Positions 5,958 through 12,848 of a DNA stretch of 21,433 bases are shown here, piece by piece. The DNA is from a virus. Position 1 is the stretch's first letter, and every line of letters starts with the position of its first letter. The translations under genes and the position numbers were made by a program. The stretch spans positions 1-21,433 of the IMG/VR virus record IMGVR_UViG_3300035665_000273; one strand, written 5' to 3'. The notes beneath the pieces were generated by a model that saw only the letters and a program-made list of their open reading frames with translations, had not been told where the DNA came from and searched no databases.

Positions 5958-7439
5958 TTATCTCCCCACGCTTTTCAAGAACTGCTTCAGTTTCTTATCA
6001 ATGTACCGCTTGGTATCTGCCTCCAACATCTGCGGCGAATCATCGTTCAGACCGCGAGGCCAGACGCCAAACTTTTCCCTGTATGTGTGACTAGCCCTGC
6101 CCTTACTCCAACCCTGATAACGCATGAGCCAGACCATCTGATTCCAGAATGCCTGCTTGCTCTCGCGCGGCACGTTGCCAGACAACTCAATCATCTGGCC
6201 GTCGACTTCTGTCACCAGGTTCCGACGTTCACGCACATGGCCGCAGTTGAAACAGGTATCGCCACCGCCCCACAGAATCTGGCAGACAGGACACTTACTC
6301 TCCTTCTTCTGGCGCTCAGTCAGTTCCTTCTTGGCCTTCTCTTTACCATCTTGCAGTTCGTGAACACCATCCTCAAACAGTTGATCCCAATCCTCACGGA
6401 AACGCAGGTAGTTGCCGGAGTGATCCAGCCATATGGCAAAAGGCTTGGCCGCAGGATCGAGCTGGTTTGCGCGCATCACCCTGCCCATCTGCTGCACATG
6501 AGAACTAAACGACTTGGAGAATGGCCGAGCAGACACGCCGATCATAACGTGTTCGTTGTCGAATCCTTTGGTCAAGATATCGCAGGCAATCAGACCGATG
6601 ATCTTCGAGTCAGGCTTGGCAAAGTCCTCAATGACTTGCCGCTTCCATTCTTCGTCATCCTTGTAGCTCAGACTGACAAAGTTGTAGCCGAGTGCTTGGA
6701 ACTTGGCGGCCAAGTCTGCGCCGTGTGCAACACCAGAAGCAAAGACAATCGTCTTGCGTGGCTCACCAAATATCTCGCGTGTTTTCTTTGCCCACTCCTG
6801 CACAACATCGCCTGTAATCTTCAGGCCACGCTCTGTCGCATCAGCCTGTGACCATTCACCAGCAACCTTCTTCGCGCCGGTCATGTCCACTTCCTTTGCA
6901 ATGAACACACGCAAGGGTACGAGCGATCCCTTCTCCACCAGCTGCCGAGTGGTGATAGGACTAACGACGTTCGAGTATGTGCTTGCCAAGCCCTTCGTGA
7001 ATGGGCTGGCCGACAACCCGACAACCTTCACGTTCGGATTGTTCTTGATGAACTCGATGGTTTGCTTGCGCTGCGCGTGGCATTCATCTACCACCAGCAA
7101 GTCAAGGCCAGGAAAGCTGCCACGTTTCTCTAGCGTTTGTGCCGAGCAAACTTGGATAGGCTCATACGGTTTGTACCGCCAATGCCCTGCTTGCAGTACG
7201 CCGTGATCGACTTTGTACTTGTCGAGCCGCTTGCTGGTCTGATCGCACAGCACGATACGATCCAAGATCATAGCGGCCTTGCTACCTTTCTTACGAGCTG
7301 CTTCCAACATGGCGATAGCAATCTCCGTCTTGCCACCGCCTGTCCCCAAGTACAACAACTGCGTTCTGTGTCCCCTTGCAAATCCTTCTCTGAGTTTCTC
7401 TATTGCTTGTTCTTGATAGTCCCTGAGTTGTAGCGACAT
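5958..7439 (-). CDS. SF2 DEAD/DEAH-type DNA helicase with C-terminal zinc finger
   Basis: A 493-residue ATP-dependent helicase. From the preferred start, motif I is GTGGGKT (32-38), motif II DECH (118-121), motif III SASP (143-146) and motif VI QQMGRVMR (316-323). The RDYQEQAI segment just after the start is a Q-motif-like adenine-binding element. A four-cysteine finger follows (C383, C386, C396, C399; CPVC and CFNC). The C-terminal part (KAFWNQM, GRASHTYREKFG) resembles a conserved end of phage RecG/UvsW-like and Rad25-like helicases. ATG 7439 is chosen over GTG 7457 because AGGAGG lies five bases upstream. Likely replicative or recombination helicase, paired with the adjacent primase. Confidence 0.9.
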   Translation of the reverse strand: MSLQLRDYQEQAIEKLREGFARGHRTQLLYLGTGGGKTEIAIAMLEAARKKGSKAAMILDRIVLCDQTSKRLDKYKVDHGVLQAGHWRYKPYEPIQVCSAQTLEKRGSFPGLDLLVVDECHAQRKQTIEFIKNNPNVKVVGLSASPFTKGLASTYSNVVSPITTRQLVEKGSLVPLRVFIAKEVDMTGAKKVAGEWSQADATERGLKITGDVVQEWAKKTREIFGEPRKTIVFASGVAHGADLAAKFQALGYNFVSLSYKDDEEWKRQVIEDFAKPDSKIIGLIACDILTKGFDNEHVMIGVSARPFSKSFSSHVQQMGRVMRANQLDPAAKPFAIWLDHSGNYLRFREDWDQLFEDGVHELQDGKEKAKKELTERQKKESKCPVCQILWGGGDTCFNCGHVRERRNLVTEVDGQMIELSGNVPRESKQAFWNQMVWLMRYQGWSKGRASHTYREKFGVWPRGLNDDSPQMLEADTKRYIDKKLKQFLKSVGR

Positions 7440-7456
7440 GATTCCTCCTGCCAGCA

Positions 7457-8626
7457 CTAGCCCGCTGGTGTGGGCATCTGTAATTTTATACGTTCACCGA
7501 TCCATTTCATCACAGGTACAGCCATTGAATTTCCTAATGCTTTGTACCGTGGACCATCGGGAGAATCTATCGCCTTGCGCCAAGGGATGTTTGTGTATCC
7601 GTCTGGGAATCCTTGCAGCCGCTCGCACTCAATCGGCGTTAAGCGACGTACGGCCATGTTGGATTGCATGACACTACCTTCAAAGCCCCCGCCAGCGGTA
7701 CGCGCTTTTAGTGTGCCAAAGGCATCAACCATTGCGTTTTGCTCTTCATCTAAACCAATCGGCTGCGCTACGCCATGCACATCTAGTCGATTCAACGTAA
7801 ACGACACTTCTTCATTCCAACCGCTGCCTTGACTATTCTGCGACGCATGCCCAGCACCTTGCAGAGCATATGCTGGTTGCGCCACAGCTAATACGGCGCC
7901 TTCCTCAACATCACGCGCACCCAATGCATTAAACATTCGTGCGGTGATTGTGCCAATGAGATGACCATTAGCAACTGATTGATGTGTTAACTTTCCCCCT
8001 CCACATTCTGTGTCGAGACTGCCAGCAACGCTTGGTACAAAGTCGGCGGCAAACTTTTGCCCCGCTTTTCGGCTCGGCGCAGGATTCCCGCGCAAGCTTT
8101 CTGGCTCAAATAAAACCGCTGCGGCACGTCGCCAGTCTCCAAGGTATCCGACAACGAACACACGGCGGCGGCGCTGTGCCACTCCGAAGTACTGAGCGTC
8201 AAGCACTCGGTAGGCGAACCCATACCCGAGTTCTGCCAACGCCCCGAGGAAGGAACCAAAGTCCCGTCCACCGTTTGAACTGAGGACACCCGGCACGTTT
8301 TCCCATACGCACCACTCGGGTCTAAACCTATCAAGAACTCCGACATAGGTAAGTGCAAGGTTACCTCTTGGGTCTTCGAGTCCACGCCGGAGTCCGGCAA
8401 CGGAAAAAGATTGGCAAGGGGTTCCGCCGACCAGAAGGTCAATTGGCTCAAGGTTCCACTCCTTATACTTGGTCATGTCCCCGTAGTTGCGGACATCAGG
8501 ATAGTGATGTGCAAGCACGGCAGATGGGAAAGCTTCGATCTCGGAGAACCCGACAGGCTGCCAACCCAATGGGTGCCACGCTACCGTCGCTGCTTCAATG
8601 CCGGAACAGACAGACAGGTATTTCAT
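7457..8626 (-). CDS. DNA cytosine-C5 methyltransferase
   Basis: Transfers a methyl group from S-adenosylmethionine to carbon 5 of cytosine. All core motifs are present: I (SVCSGIEAATVAWHPLG, 5-21), IV with catalytic Cys71 in GGTPCQSFSVAG, VI WENVPGV (108-114), VIII QRRRRVFVVG (151-160), IX starting RRLTPIECERLQGFP (327) and X GNSMAVP (365-371). The variable region between VIII and IX, which sets target specificity, is long (about 165 residues) and rich in Gly, Ala and Ser. It is coupled by ATGA to the ParB-like gene and overlaps the helicase region at its end. Probably an orphan enzyme that protects phage DNA from host restriction; no partner endonuclease is visible. Confidence 0.94.
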   Translation of the reverse strand: MKYLSVCSGIEAATVAWHPLGWQPVGFSEIEAFPSAVLAHHYPDVRNYGDMTKYKEWNLEPIDLLVGGTPCQSFSVAGLRRGLEDPRGNLALTYVGVLDRFRPEWCVWENVPGVLSSNGGRDFGSFLGALAELGYGFAYRVLDAQYFGVAQRRRRVFVVGYLGDWRRAAAVLFEPESLRGNPAPSRKAGQKFAADFVPSVAGSLDTECGGGKLTHQSVANGHLIGTITARMFNALGARDVEEGAVLAVAQPAYALQGAGHASQNSQGSGWNEEVSFTLNRLDVHGVAQPIGLDEEQNAMVDAFGTLKARTAGGGFEGSVMQSNMAVRRLTPIECERLQGFPDGYTNIPWRKAIDSPDGPRYKALGNSMAVPVMKWIGERIKLQMPTPAG

Positions 8627-9441
8627 CCGTCTAACTTTTTAAGTTTTTTGAGTAGCGATGTGACTTGCTTTTTTAATTCACCATTCTCGCGCTGGTACAT
8701 ATCGCGACTGATGGTCATCTCTTTTAATTCTATCTCGGCCGCACGAAGTTGTGCGCGCAAATCCCTGATGATCGACTCTGCTTTTTCCTTCTGTATGTCA
8801 TCAATGCTTGCCGCTTGAACAACAGTCAACTGATCTTGCAGGTCTTCGTTTTCTTTACGCAACATCTGGATCGACGCTTGCATATGCTCACGCTGGATTT
8901 CATCCTCGTTGAATTCTGCAACGCCATCAGACTTAAACTGGCCTGCTTCTTGCTTAGTGTAAATATTTACATTTTCATCGGGCTTCTTCGTCTTTGATTG
9001 TTTCGGTTGCTTCGATTCTTTCAACTCCTTGCGAATGTTGAACACCAGCATATGGCTCACGCCAATGTGGTTGCCGATGATCCGATCCGACTGCTCCTGC
9101 CACTCTGGATCAGACACGACACGGATCACCATCTTGCGCTTGTCTGCGCTGCTTGGCCGCAGTCCATGCCCCTTGTTGGCTCCCATGCCATACCACTCTG
9201 CGTCGCGCGCAGTACCGTCATAGACATCGGCCTCGATGGTCAGCTTCTTCAGCCGCTTGGTGGCGAAGTACCGATGAAAGCCATCGGCCAGCCAATAGTT
9301 CTGCCCTTCTGCGAACACGGTGATCGGCGGGAATGTATCGCCGTTCTCCATGTCCTGGGCAAACTGGGCGACGATCTCCTTCTTCATCTCCCGCGACTGT
9401 GTGTGGCCGTCTATTCTTATTTTGTTTACATCAATAATCAT
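8623..9441 (-). CDS. ParB/Srx-fold protein with HTH and long coiled coil
   Basis: A 272-residue protein. The N-terminal domain has the ParB/sulfiredoxin signature: DVNKIRIDG (4-12), a helix, FPPITVF (37-43) and LADGFHR (51-57). A helix-turn-helix follows (about 116-140, SDRIIGNHIGVSHMLVFNIR), then a Lys-rich linker and a coiled coil from about 185 to the end. Similar phage and plasmid proteins are annotated as ParB-like nucleases, but the fold is also used for ATP/CTP-linked chemistry. ATG 9441 is preferred: it has GGGGATTAGACG upstream and overlaps the stop of the 41-residue gene as ATGA. It is upstream of and coupled to the methyltransferase. A DNA-binding role is likely; partitioning is not supported, as no ParA is seen. 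Confidence 0.83.
   Translation of the reverse strand: MIIDVNKIRIDGHTQSREMKKEIVAQFAQDMENGDTFPPITVFAEGQNYWLADGFHRYFATKRLKKLTIEADVYDGTARDAEWYGMGANKGHGLRPSSADKRKMVIRVVSDPEWQEQSDRIIGNHIGVSHMLVFNIRKELKESKQPKQSKTKKPDENVNIYTKQEAGQFKSDGVAEFNEDEIQREHMQASIQMLRKENEDLQDQLTVVQAASIDDIQKEKAESIIRDLRAQLRAAEIELKEMTISRDMYQRENGELKKQVTSLLKKLKKLDG
8958..8971. repeat. 14-bp perfect palindrome, copy 2, inside the ParB-like gene
   Basis: TGTAAATATTTACA, identical to the copies at 1691 and 12739, here inside coding sequence for the linker of the ParB-like protein (NVNIYTK). It may be an intragenic operator or a nucleoprotein-organising site. Confidence 0.65.
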
Positions 9442-9563
9442 TCGTCTAATCCCCAGAAGATTGCTAACACGGACAACAGGCCAATCATGATTAACATGCC
9501 CATGCCCACCAGAAGTCCCGAAAGAAACGGGATATGCAGCATCAAGTCGTACCAAGATTTCAT
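9438..9563 (-). CDS. 41-residue single-span membrane protein
   Basis: ATG 9563 overlaps the stop of the glycosyltransferase gene, and its own stop overlaps the ATG of the ParB-like gene, both as ATGA. The protein begins MKSWYDLMLHIPF and has a hydrophobic helix of about 22 residues (LSGLLVGMGMLIMIGLLSVL and following), ending GLDE. The perfect coupling on both sides makes it a convincing gene. Function unknown; it could anchor a neighbouring protein to the membrane. Confidence 0.72.
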   Translation of the reverse strand: MKSWYDLMLHIPFLSGLLVGMGMLIMIGLLSVLAIFWGLDE

Positions 9564-10678
9564 ATCAGCAGATACCTCCCAACTGGATTCGACAACGAAT
9601 AGTTATCGTCATCGCTCCTGCTCCACTGCGCGGCGTTAGCCAGGTTTGCAGACGGGCAAGAGAAGTTGTGCTTGGCTTCCACCATGGCCAAGTAGTTTTG
9701 AAGGATCGGAATGCAAGACTGCTTGCGCTGCGGCAAATGGTGGTAACCGCCGGGCAACTGGTTGCTGCGATCCAAGACATCCGGGTCGCGGGCTGTAATC
9801 ATCTGCCCGATCATCGGATCATCAGACAATATCACACGCCGCCGGCAGTGCCGTTTCATCCAAGTCAGCTCCTTCAAAATGATGTGCGCTGGTGGCAGGA
9901 CAGTCTCGGTCTGAAGCTTATCCCCGCCCCGCAGGAACATCGTGCCAACGTCATCCTCGACAGAGCCTGTACCAGCGTAGCTGCCGATGGCGTAGTAGAT
10001 CTCGTTGTACCAACCGCACTTGCGACGCGCCAGCTCCTGTGCCTGTGCCAGATCAGCGTCGAAGAACCGCTTACGCATGGAATCAAACCGCAGGATAGGC
10101 AGGCCACCGTTACAGAATTCAAATACGTCCTCGAAGATCTGCTCGAACGGCTCGTCGTACGCCCACCAGTTGCCGGACAGATCAACCTTCAGGCCGTAGC
10201 CATCTTGCTCTGCCGCCATCGAAGCCGCGACGATGTTCTCGACAACCGAGAAGAAGCCTGCGCTCGGTGGCTGGTAGCTGATGTAGCCGTGCATAGCACC
10301 AGCACCTGGAGCAACCACGTCATCGGCCTGCCCTTGCAGGGTGTACCAATCATCTTCCTCGATGTGCCAATGCCGATTGGTCTGCTCGTATCCCAAACAG
10401 CCGGCGATCTCCTGCGCGTACCAGAAGTGACGTGGTAGTTCGGCCGGGATCATCTCGCGGATCTCATCCCAACCCAACACCCCCCAGTGGTGCAGACGCG
10501 CCGCTATGGCTGCGACACGCAGGTTGCCGGGGTACTTGTAGGCCATCTCGAATAAAAGCGGCACAGCGGCTTCTGGTGCGGTTCTGAGGCCTTGCGACAT
10601 CAGGCCGACTAACTTCACGGTGTCGGCGTGGAGATCCGGCGTTTCATCCGGCAGCCGGTAGCGGTTGAACTGGATCAT
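9560..10678 (-). CDS. FUT8/GT23-like putative fucosyltransferase
   Basis: A 372-residue protein with the outline of GT-B fucosyltransferases of the GT23/O-FucT superfamily. After a helical N-terminal region, GFFSVVENIV (141-150) and LKVDLSGNWWAYDEPFEQIF (163-182) parallel the acceptor-side start of FUT8. LRGGDKLQTE (249-258) matches the GDP-fucose-binding RRTDKVGTE motif, VILSDDP (282-288) matches YLATDDP, and 326-350 (with SCPSANLANAA) matches the final motif. The start has AAGGAGGATTAA upstream and overlaps the previous stop. It is coupled to replication and DNA-modification genes, not to the sugar-nucleotide genes far to the right. GDP-fucose is the likely donor by motif and because the phage makes it. 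Acceptor unknown: protein, glycan, lipid or modified DNA. Confidence 0.7.
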   Translation of the reverse strand: MIQFNRYRLPDETPDLHADTVKLVGLMSQGLRTAPEAAVPLLFEMAYKYPGNLRVAAIAARLHHWGVLGWDEIREMIPAELPRHFWYAQEIAGCLGYEQTNRHWHIEEDDWYTLQGQADDVVAPGAGAMHGYISYQPPSAGFFSVVENIVAASMAAEQDGYGLKVDLSGNWWAYDEPFEQIFEDVFEFCNGGLPILRFDSMRKRFFDADLAQAQELARRKCGWYNEIYYAIGSYAGTGSVEDDVGTMFLRGGDKLQTETVLPPAHIILKELTWMKRHCRRRVILSDDPMIGQMITARDPDVLDRSNQLPGGYHHLPQRKQSCIPILQNYLAMVEAKHNFSCPSANLANAAQWSRSDDDNYSLSNPVGRYLLI

Positions 10679-11091
10679 TTAATCCTCCTTTGTTTTGGTC
10701 TGCCTTTGGTGACACCCCACTGATTGTTCCGGTTTTGATGTTCAATATTTGATGCCAAAAAGAAAGTCCCACGGCGCTCGGCCATAACTTTCCTTTTTAA
10801 ATTATTTTTCCAGTTTCTATCGCCGGTCTGCTGTGAGTCTAGATTTACCATCCAGTCCAGCGTCTTGATATCGTGGCTGCGATCGGTGTCCCACAGCCTG
10901 TCTGCCAGTGGTTTTAGACACAGGCCAACAAAAGATTGAACTCGCATCTTGTTGGTCGGTGGTTGGCGTTTCAGGGTTTTGTCTGGAACCTCAATCCCCA
11001 ACCCTTTTAACCACCACCACAACTGCCCAACAGTGACATCGGCGCGGAACGCCTTGATCAACATGGCATCGTAGAGTCTTTGCTTATCCAT
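10675..11091 (-). CDS. Hypothetical basic protein
   Basis: A 138-residue, strongly basic protein (MDKQRLYDAMLIKAFRADVT at the start) with a Lys/Arg-rich C-terminal half, suggesting nucleic-acid binding. ATG 11091 is preferred over a TTG at 11094. It overlaps its upstream neighbour by 8 bases and is joined to the glycosyltransferase start by ATGA. No domain recognised. Confidence 0.68.
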   Translation of the reverse strand: MDKQRLYDAMLIKAFRADVTVGQLWWWLKGLGIEVPDKTLKRQPPTNKMRVQSFVGLCLKPLADRLWDTDRSHDIKTLDWMVNLDSQQTGDRNWKNNLKRKVMAERRGTFFLASNIEHQNRNNQWGVTKGRPKQRRIK

Positions 11092-11503
11092 CAAGATCGC
11101 CCAGATCTAACTCGTTGATCTCAGGATGCCGGTAGATTTCAATGACCTGCTTCTCTCTGTTTATTGTCGACGTATAACTTCCCTTGCCCCACAGTTTGGA
11201 TGCGTAGGCACCCGCGTTGGAGCGCACCACCTCGGAATCATGCGGCGGATACGGTATCTCTACTACCTCGTTGGGCTGCACCGGGGCCAGGTACTTGAGT
11301 ACATATTCCCGCATGAAGCCGTACTGAATATCGCCAGACTCGTAGTACCGTGGCTTCTTGTCCTTGGGCTTTTCCTTTACCACCTCAAGCTTACCCCACT
11401 CGTTCTCGCCGCAGATCACCTTGAACTGGATGTGACCCTTGCTCTCCAACTGCTTCAAGCCGATCAAGGCCGACTTCAGTATCTTTTGAAAGACTGCTTC
11501 CAT
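11084..11503 (-). CDS. Hypothetical protein
   Basis: A 139-residue protein with a mixed alpha/beta look (MEAVFQKILKSALIGLKQLE at the start), a Lys-rich middle (EKPKDKKPRYYESG) and an acidic end. The start has a very strong ribosome site (GGAGGGGAGT). It is the second gene of the long leftward operon. No known family recognised; a regulator or DNA-metabolism helper is possible by position only. Confidence 0.7.
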   Translation of the reverse strand: MEAVFQKILKSALIGLKQLESKGHIQFKVICGENEWGKLEVVKEKPKDKKPRYYESGDIQYGFMREYVLKYLAPVQPNEVVEIPYPPHDSEVVRSNAGAYASKLWGKGSYTSTINREKQVIEIYRHPEINELDLGDLDG

Positions 11504-11512
11504 ACTCCCCTC

Positions 11513-11707
11513 CTAGTTTGCAAGTATCCTGCGGGCGACCTCCTCGCTCGCATACTCAATATCGCGGCAGCCATGGCAGATCATCGCCGCCCGCTCCCGC
11601 TCCCGTTCCTTCGCCAACACAATCAACGCCCGTAGCCTGTTGTACGTACCAATATCCACGTCCAGCAATCCGCAGCGCTCCAACATCTCACGTACTTCAA
11701 TGTTCAT
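11513..11707 (-). CDS. Small hypothetical protein, first gene of leftward replication operon
   Basis: A 64-residue protein. ATG 11707 is chosen over 11764 because GGGAGGGGG lies just upstream and because 11764 falls on the -35 box of the promoter that drives it. The stretch AKERERERAAMICHGC and the ending ASEEVARRIL resemble the C-terminal module of the small genes at 16047, 16549 and 17912. Function unknown. Confidence 0.68.
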   Translation of the reverse strand: MNIEVREMLERCGLLDVDIGTYNRLRALIVLAKERERERAAMICHGCRDIEYASEEVARRILAN

Positions 11708-11735
11708 AACCCCCTCCCTCAACGAATACAGCTCA

Positions 11736-11764
11736 AGGATAATGCAGCACATGGTTCCTGTCAA
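11736..11764 (-). promoter_or_regulatory. Leftward promoter for the replication/modification operon
   Basis: Read on the minus strand: TTGACA (11764-11759), a 17-base spacer, TATCCT (11741-11736). Start is expected near 11729, 22 bases before the first gene. A perfect -35 box and proper spacing make this the likely promoter for the run of genes from 11707 to 5101. Confidence 0.72.
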
Positions 11765-11780
11765 CGCCCGTGTATTGCAT
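11742..11780. promoter_or_regulatory. Operator arms shared with the early promoter at 2602
   Basis: On the minus strand ATGCAATACA (11780-11771) lies 6 bases upstream of TTGACA, and ATGTGCTGCAT (11752-11742) lies inside the spacer. The first arm is identical to that at 2587-2596, and the second differs from ATGTATTGCAT at two positions. The same protein probably controls both promoters. Confidence 0.6.
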
Positions 11781-12073
11781 GATCGCGTTTAGTTTCCCCA
11801 TGGGTGATAGCCCCCCTCCTGCGCAGCACTGGTGGGGTTATCCTCCCTGCCCAACTACTGATCTTGTCAGCAGCCTAGCAATCCCGAAGGCAGCGATTAT
11901 CTCGATGGAAGGTATGTCTCACCACTGGACCTTCCCTCTTGTGCCATCCCTCACTGACAGGTGGCGCGGCTCGCAGGCGGGTGAAACCTCGGCCAGTGTA
12001 TTCTCGACGGCAGCCCATGCAGGCTCACTACTATCGCGGTCGGTGCGCCCGGCTACCTGCCGGGACAGGTAAC
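11765..12073. other. Gene-poor gap with overlapping hairpins
   Basis: About 300 bases with no convincing gene on either strand. The left end holds the operator arm. The right end, just after the stop of the leftward gene at 12074, has two overlapping alternative hairpins: TACCTG/CAGGTA (12054-12059 with 12066-12071) and CCCGGC/GCCGGG (12048-12053 with 12059-12064). Neither has a U run. A 47-codon leftward frame (11875-12018) has no ribosome site. Nothing else was recognised. Confidence 0.5.
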
Positions 12074-12340
12074 TTACTTCGTTGGCTCGTCAACAATCTT
12101 CCCGCGCTCAATACCCACGCGGTGCTTGATTTCAACGGCGTAATACGTGTAATCCACCTGGCCAGAAGCAGCCCGCTCTGCTGCCATACTGCGGCAACCC
12201 TCTATGGCCGACTCAAGTGAATCGTGAAGATATTTGAAATGGGCGCGTAAGCCAGATGGAGACCGCAAAAATATTGCGTACTGTGGAGATACTGCTTCGT
12301 GCAATTGCTGCACGGTTTGTCTTCTCGTCGGCTCTTCCAC
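12074..12340 (-). CDS. Hypothetical small protein
   Basis: An 88-residue protein from GTG 12340, with AGGA 9 bases upstream. The sequence QYAIFLRSPSGLRAHFKYL, a helix around AIEGCRSMAAERAASG and a strand YYAVEIKHRVG looks like a compact alpha/beta fold. No known family recognised. It is a single-gene leftward unit between two gene-poor regulatory stretches, which suggests a regulatory or early function. An overlapping frame from ATG 12348 is less protein-like. Confidence 0.6.
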   Translation of the reverse strand: MEEPTRRQTVQQLHEAVSPQYAIFLRSPSGLRAHFKYLHDSLESAIEGCRSMAAERAASGQVDYTYYAVEIKHRVGIERGKIVDEPTK

Positions 12341-12377
12341 GTTTCCATTCCTGTATGGTTGCGGAGGCCGTAAAAAA

Positions 12378-12471
12378 ACCCTTAAGAACTGGCTCTCCGT
12401 GTATCAGGCACGTTCCCATTTTGGGATAAGAACCAAACCTTAAGGGTTCGATAGCTGTCGCCGCCTGATAC
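12378..12471. repeat. Two interleaved inverted repeats (A-B-A'-B' order)
   Basis: Arm A AACCCTTAAG (12378-12387) pairs with CTTAAGGGTT (12439-12448), and arm B GTATCAGGC (12401-12409) pairs with GCCTGATAC (12463-12471). The order A-B-A'-B' gives pseudoknot topology if transcribed. A small hairpin TCCCA/TGGGA (12414-12426) sits in the middle. Read leftward, the second A arm runs straight into seven Ts, as in a terminator. Confidence 0.6.
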
Positions 12472-12483
12472 AGTGACAAGCAC

Positions 12484-12512
12484 AGTGTATGGCAGATTCA
12501 GATGTGATGCAA
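12484..12512 (-). promoter_or_regulatory. Weak candidate leftward promoter
   Basis: Minus strand TTGCAT (12512-12507), 17-base spacer, TACACT (12489-12484). Each box is 4/6 to consensus. It would transcribe the interleaved inverted repeats and then the gene at 12340. Low confidence. Confidence 0.3.
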
Positions 12513-12592
12513 GTGGTGCTGAAAACCAGCCGCTCTCTCGTGGCTGTGGTGCTGTCAACCGCTCGGCCGGCTTCCAGCTGCCGGCATTATAC

Positions 12593-12627
12593 AAAAAAAG
12601 ACCCCGGTAAGGGGAGTAACCGGGGTC
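12593..12627 (-). terminator. Rho-independent terminator oriented leftward
   Basis: A 9-bp stem GACCCCGGT/ACCGGGGTC (12600-12608 with 12619-12627). On the minus strand it is followed by seven Ts (12599-12593). It is a textbook terminator for leftward transcripts, although no leftward gene lies to its right in this window. Confidence 0.78.
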
Positions 12628-12738
12628 AAGGCAGCTGTCGCTGCTGTCGCCAACAGGGAGACACTCCAGGAGCGAAGGGGAGATCTACGTGAAGGAGTAG
12701 AAGCCCACCGGAATGTCTGAGCAGACAATAGCACACAG

Positions 12739-12752
12739 TGTAAATATTTACA
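12739..12752. repeat. 14-bp perfect palindrome, copy 3, upstream of recombination promoter
   Basis: TGTAAATATTTACA, identical to the copies at 1691 and 8958. It is 43 bases upstream of the -35 box at 12796, a position fitting an upstream operator or activator site. Confidence 0.68.
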
Positions 12753-12795
12753 AAAGTCATTTTTGCAACACATGATTCCGGTATCAAATTGCCTG

Positions 12796-12824
12796 TTGAC
12801 ATACGCTAGATGTAGTTGTACTAT
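12796..12824 (+). promoter_or_regulatory. Strong rightward promoter of the recombination operon
   Basis: TTGACA (12796-12801), 17-base spacer, TACTAT (12819-12824), start near 12831. It leads to the gene at 12849 and probably the long rightward operon beyond. Confidence 0.78.
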
Positions 12825-12838
12825 CATCCTACATCTAG
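12806..12838. promoter_or_regulatory. 10-bp inverted repeat operator over the -10 box
   Basis: CTAGATGTAG (12806-12815) and CTACATCTAG (12829-12838) form a perfect inverted repeat with a 13-base spacer spanning the -10 box and the start site. A bound repressor would exclude RNA polymerase. The arms differ from those at 2586 and 11771, so a different protein may bind. Confidence 0.68.
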
Positions 12839-12848
12839 GGGAGGCAAG

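Noticed and set aside
6087-6851. 254-codon rightward frame opposite the helicase
   Set aside because: Shadow of the helicase gene, whose ATPase motifs are unmistakable on the other strand.
8623-9441. Plasmid-type partition system based on the ParB-fold protein
   Set aside because: No ParA ATPase is present and the domain type is common in phage proteins outside partition. The 14-bp palindrome could still be a binding site but does not prove partition.
9668-10438. 256-codon rightward frame opposite the FUT8-like gene
   Set aside because: Antisense shadow. The leftward frame has fucosyltransferase motifs, a strong ribosome site and ATGA coupling on both sides.
11875-12018. 47-codon leftward reading frame in the gene-poor gap
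   Set aside because: No ribosome site, no coupling to neighbours and a very Arg-rich, low-complexity composition that looks like non-coding sequence.
12048-12071. Terminator after the leftward gene at 12074
   Set aside because: Two alternative hairpins exist, but no U run follows on the minus strand.
11770-12072. 100-codon rightward frame in the gap
   Set aside because: No Shine-Dalgarno site, runs against both neighbouring leftward units and has a Ser/Pro-rich composition typical of chance frames.
12213-12479. 88-codon leftward frame overlapping the gene at 12340
   Set aside because: It runs through the inverted repeats and a weak promoter, and the other frame (12074-12340) has better protein character and a ribosome site.
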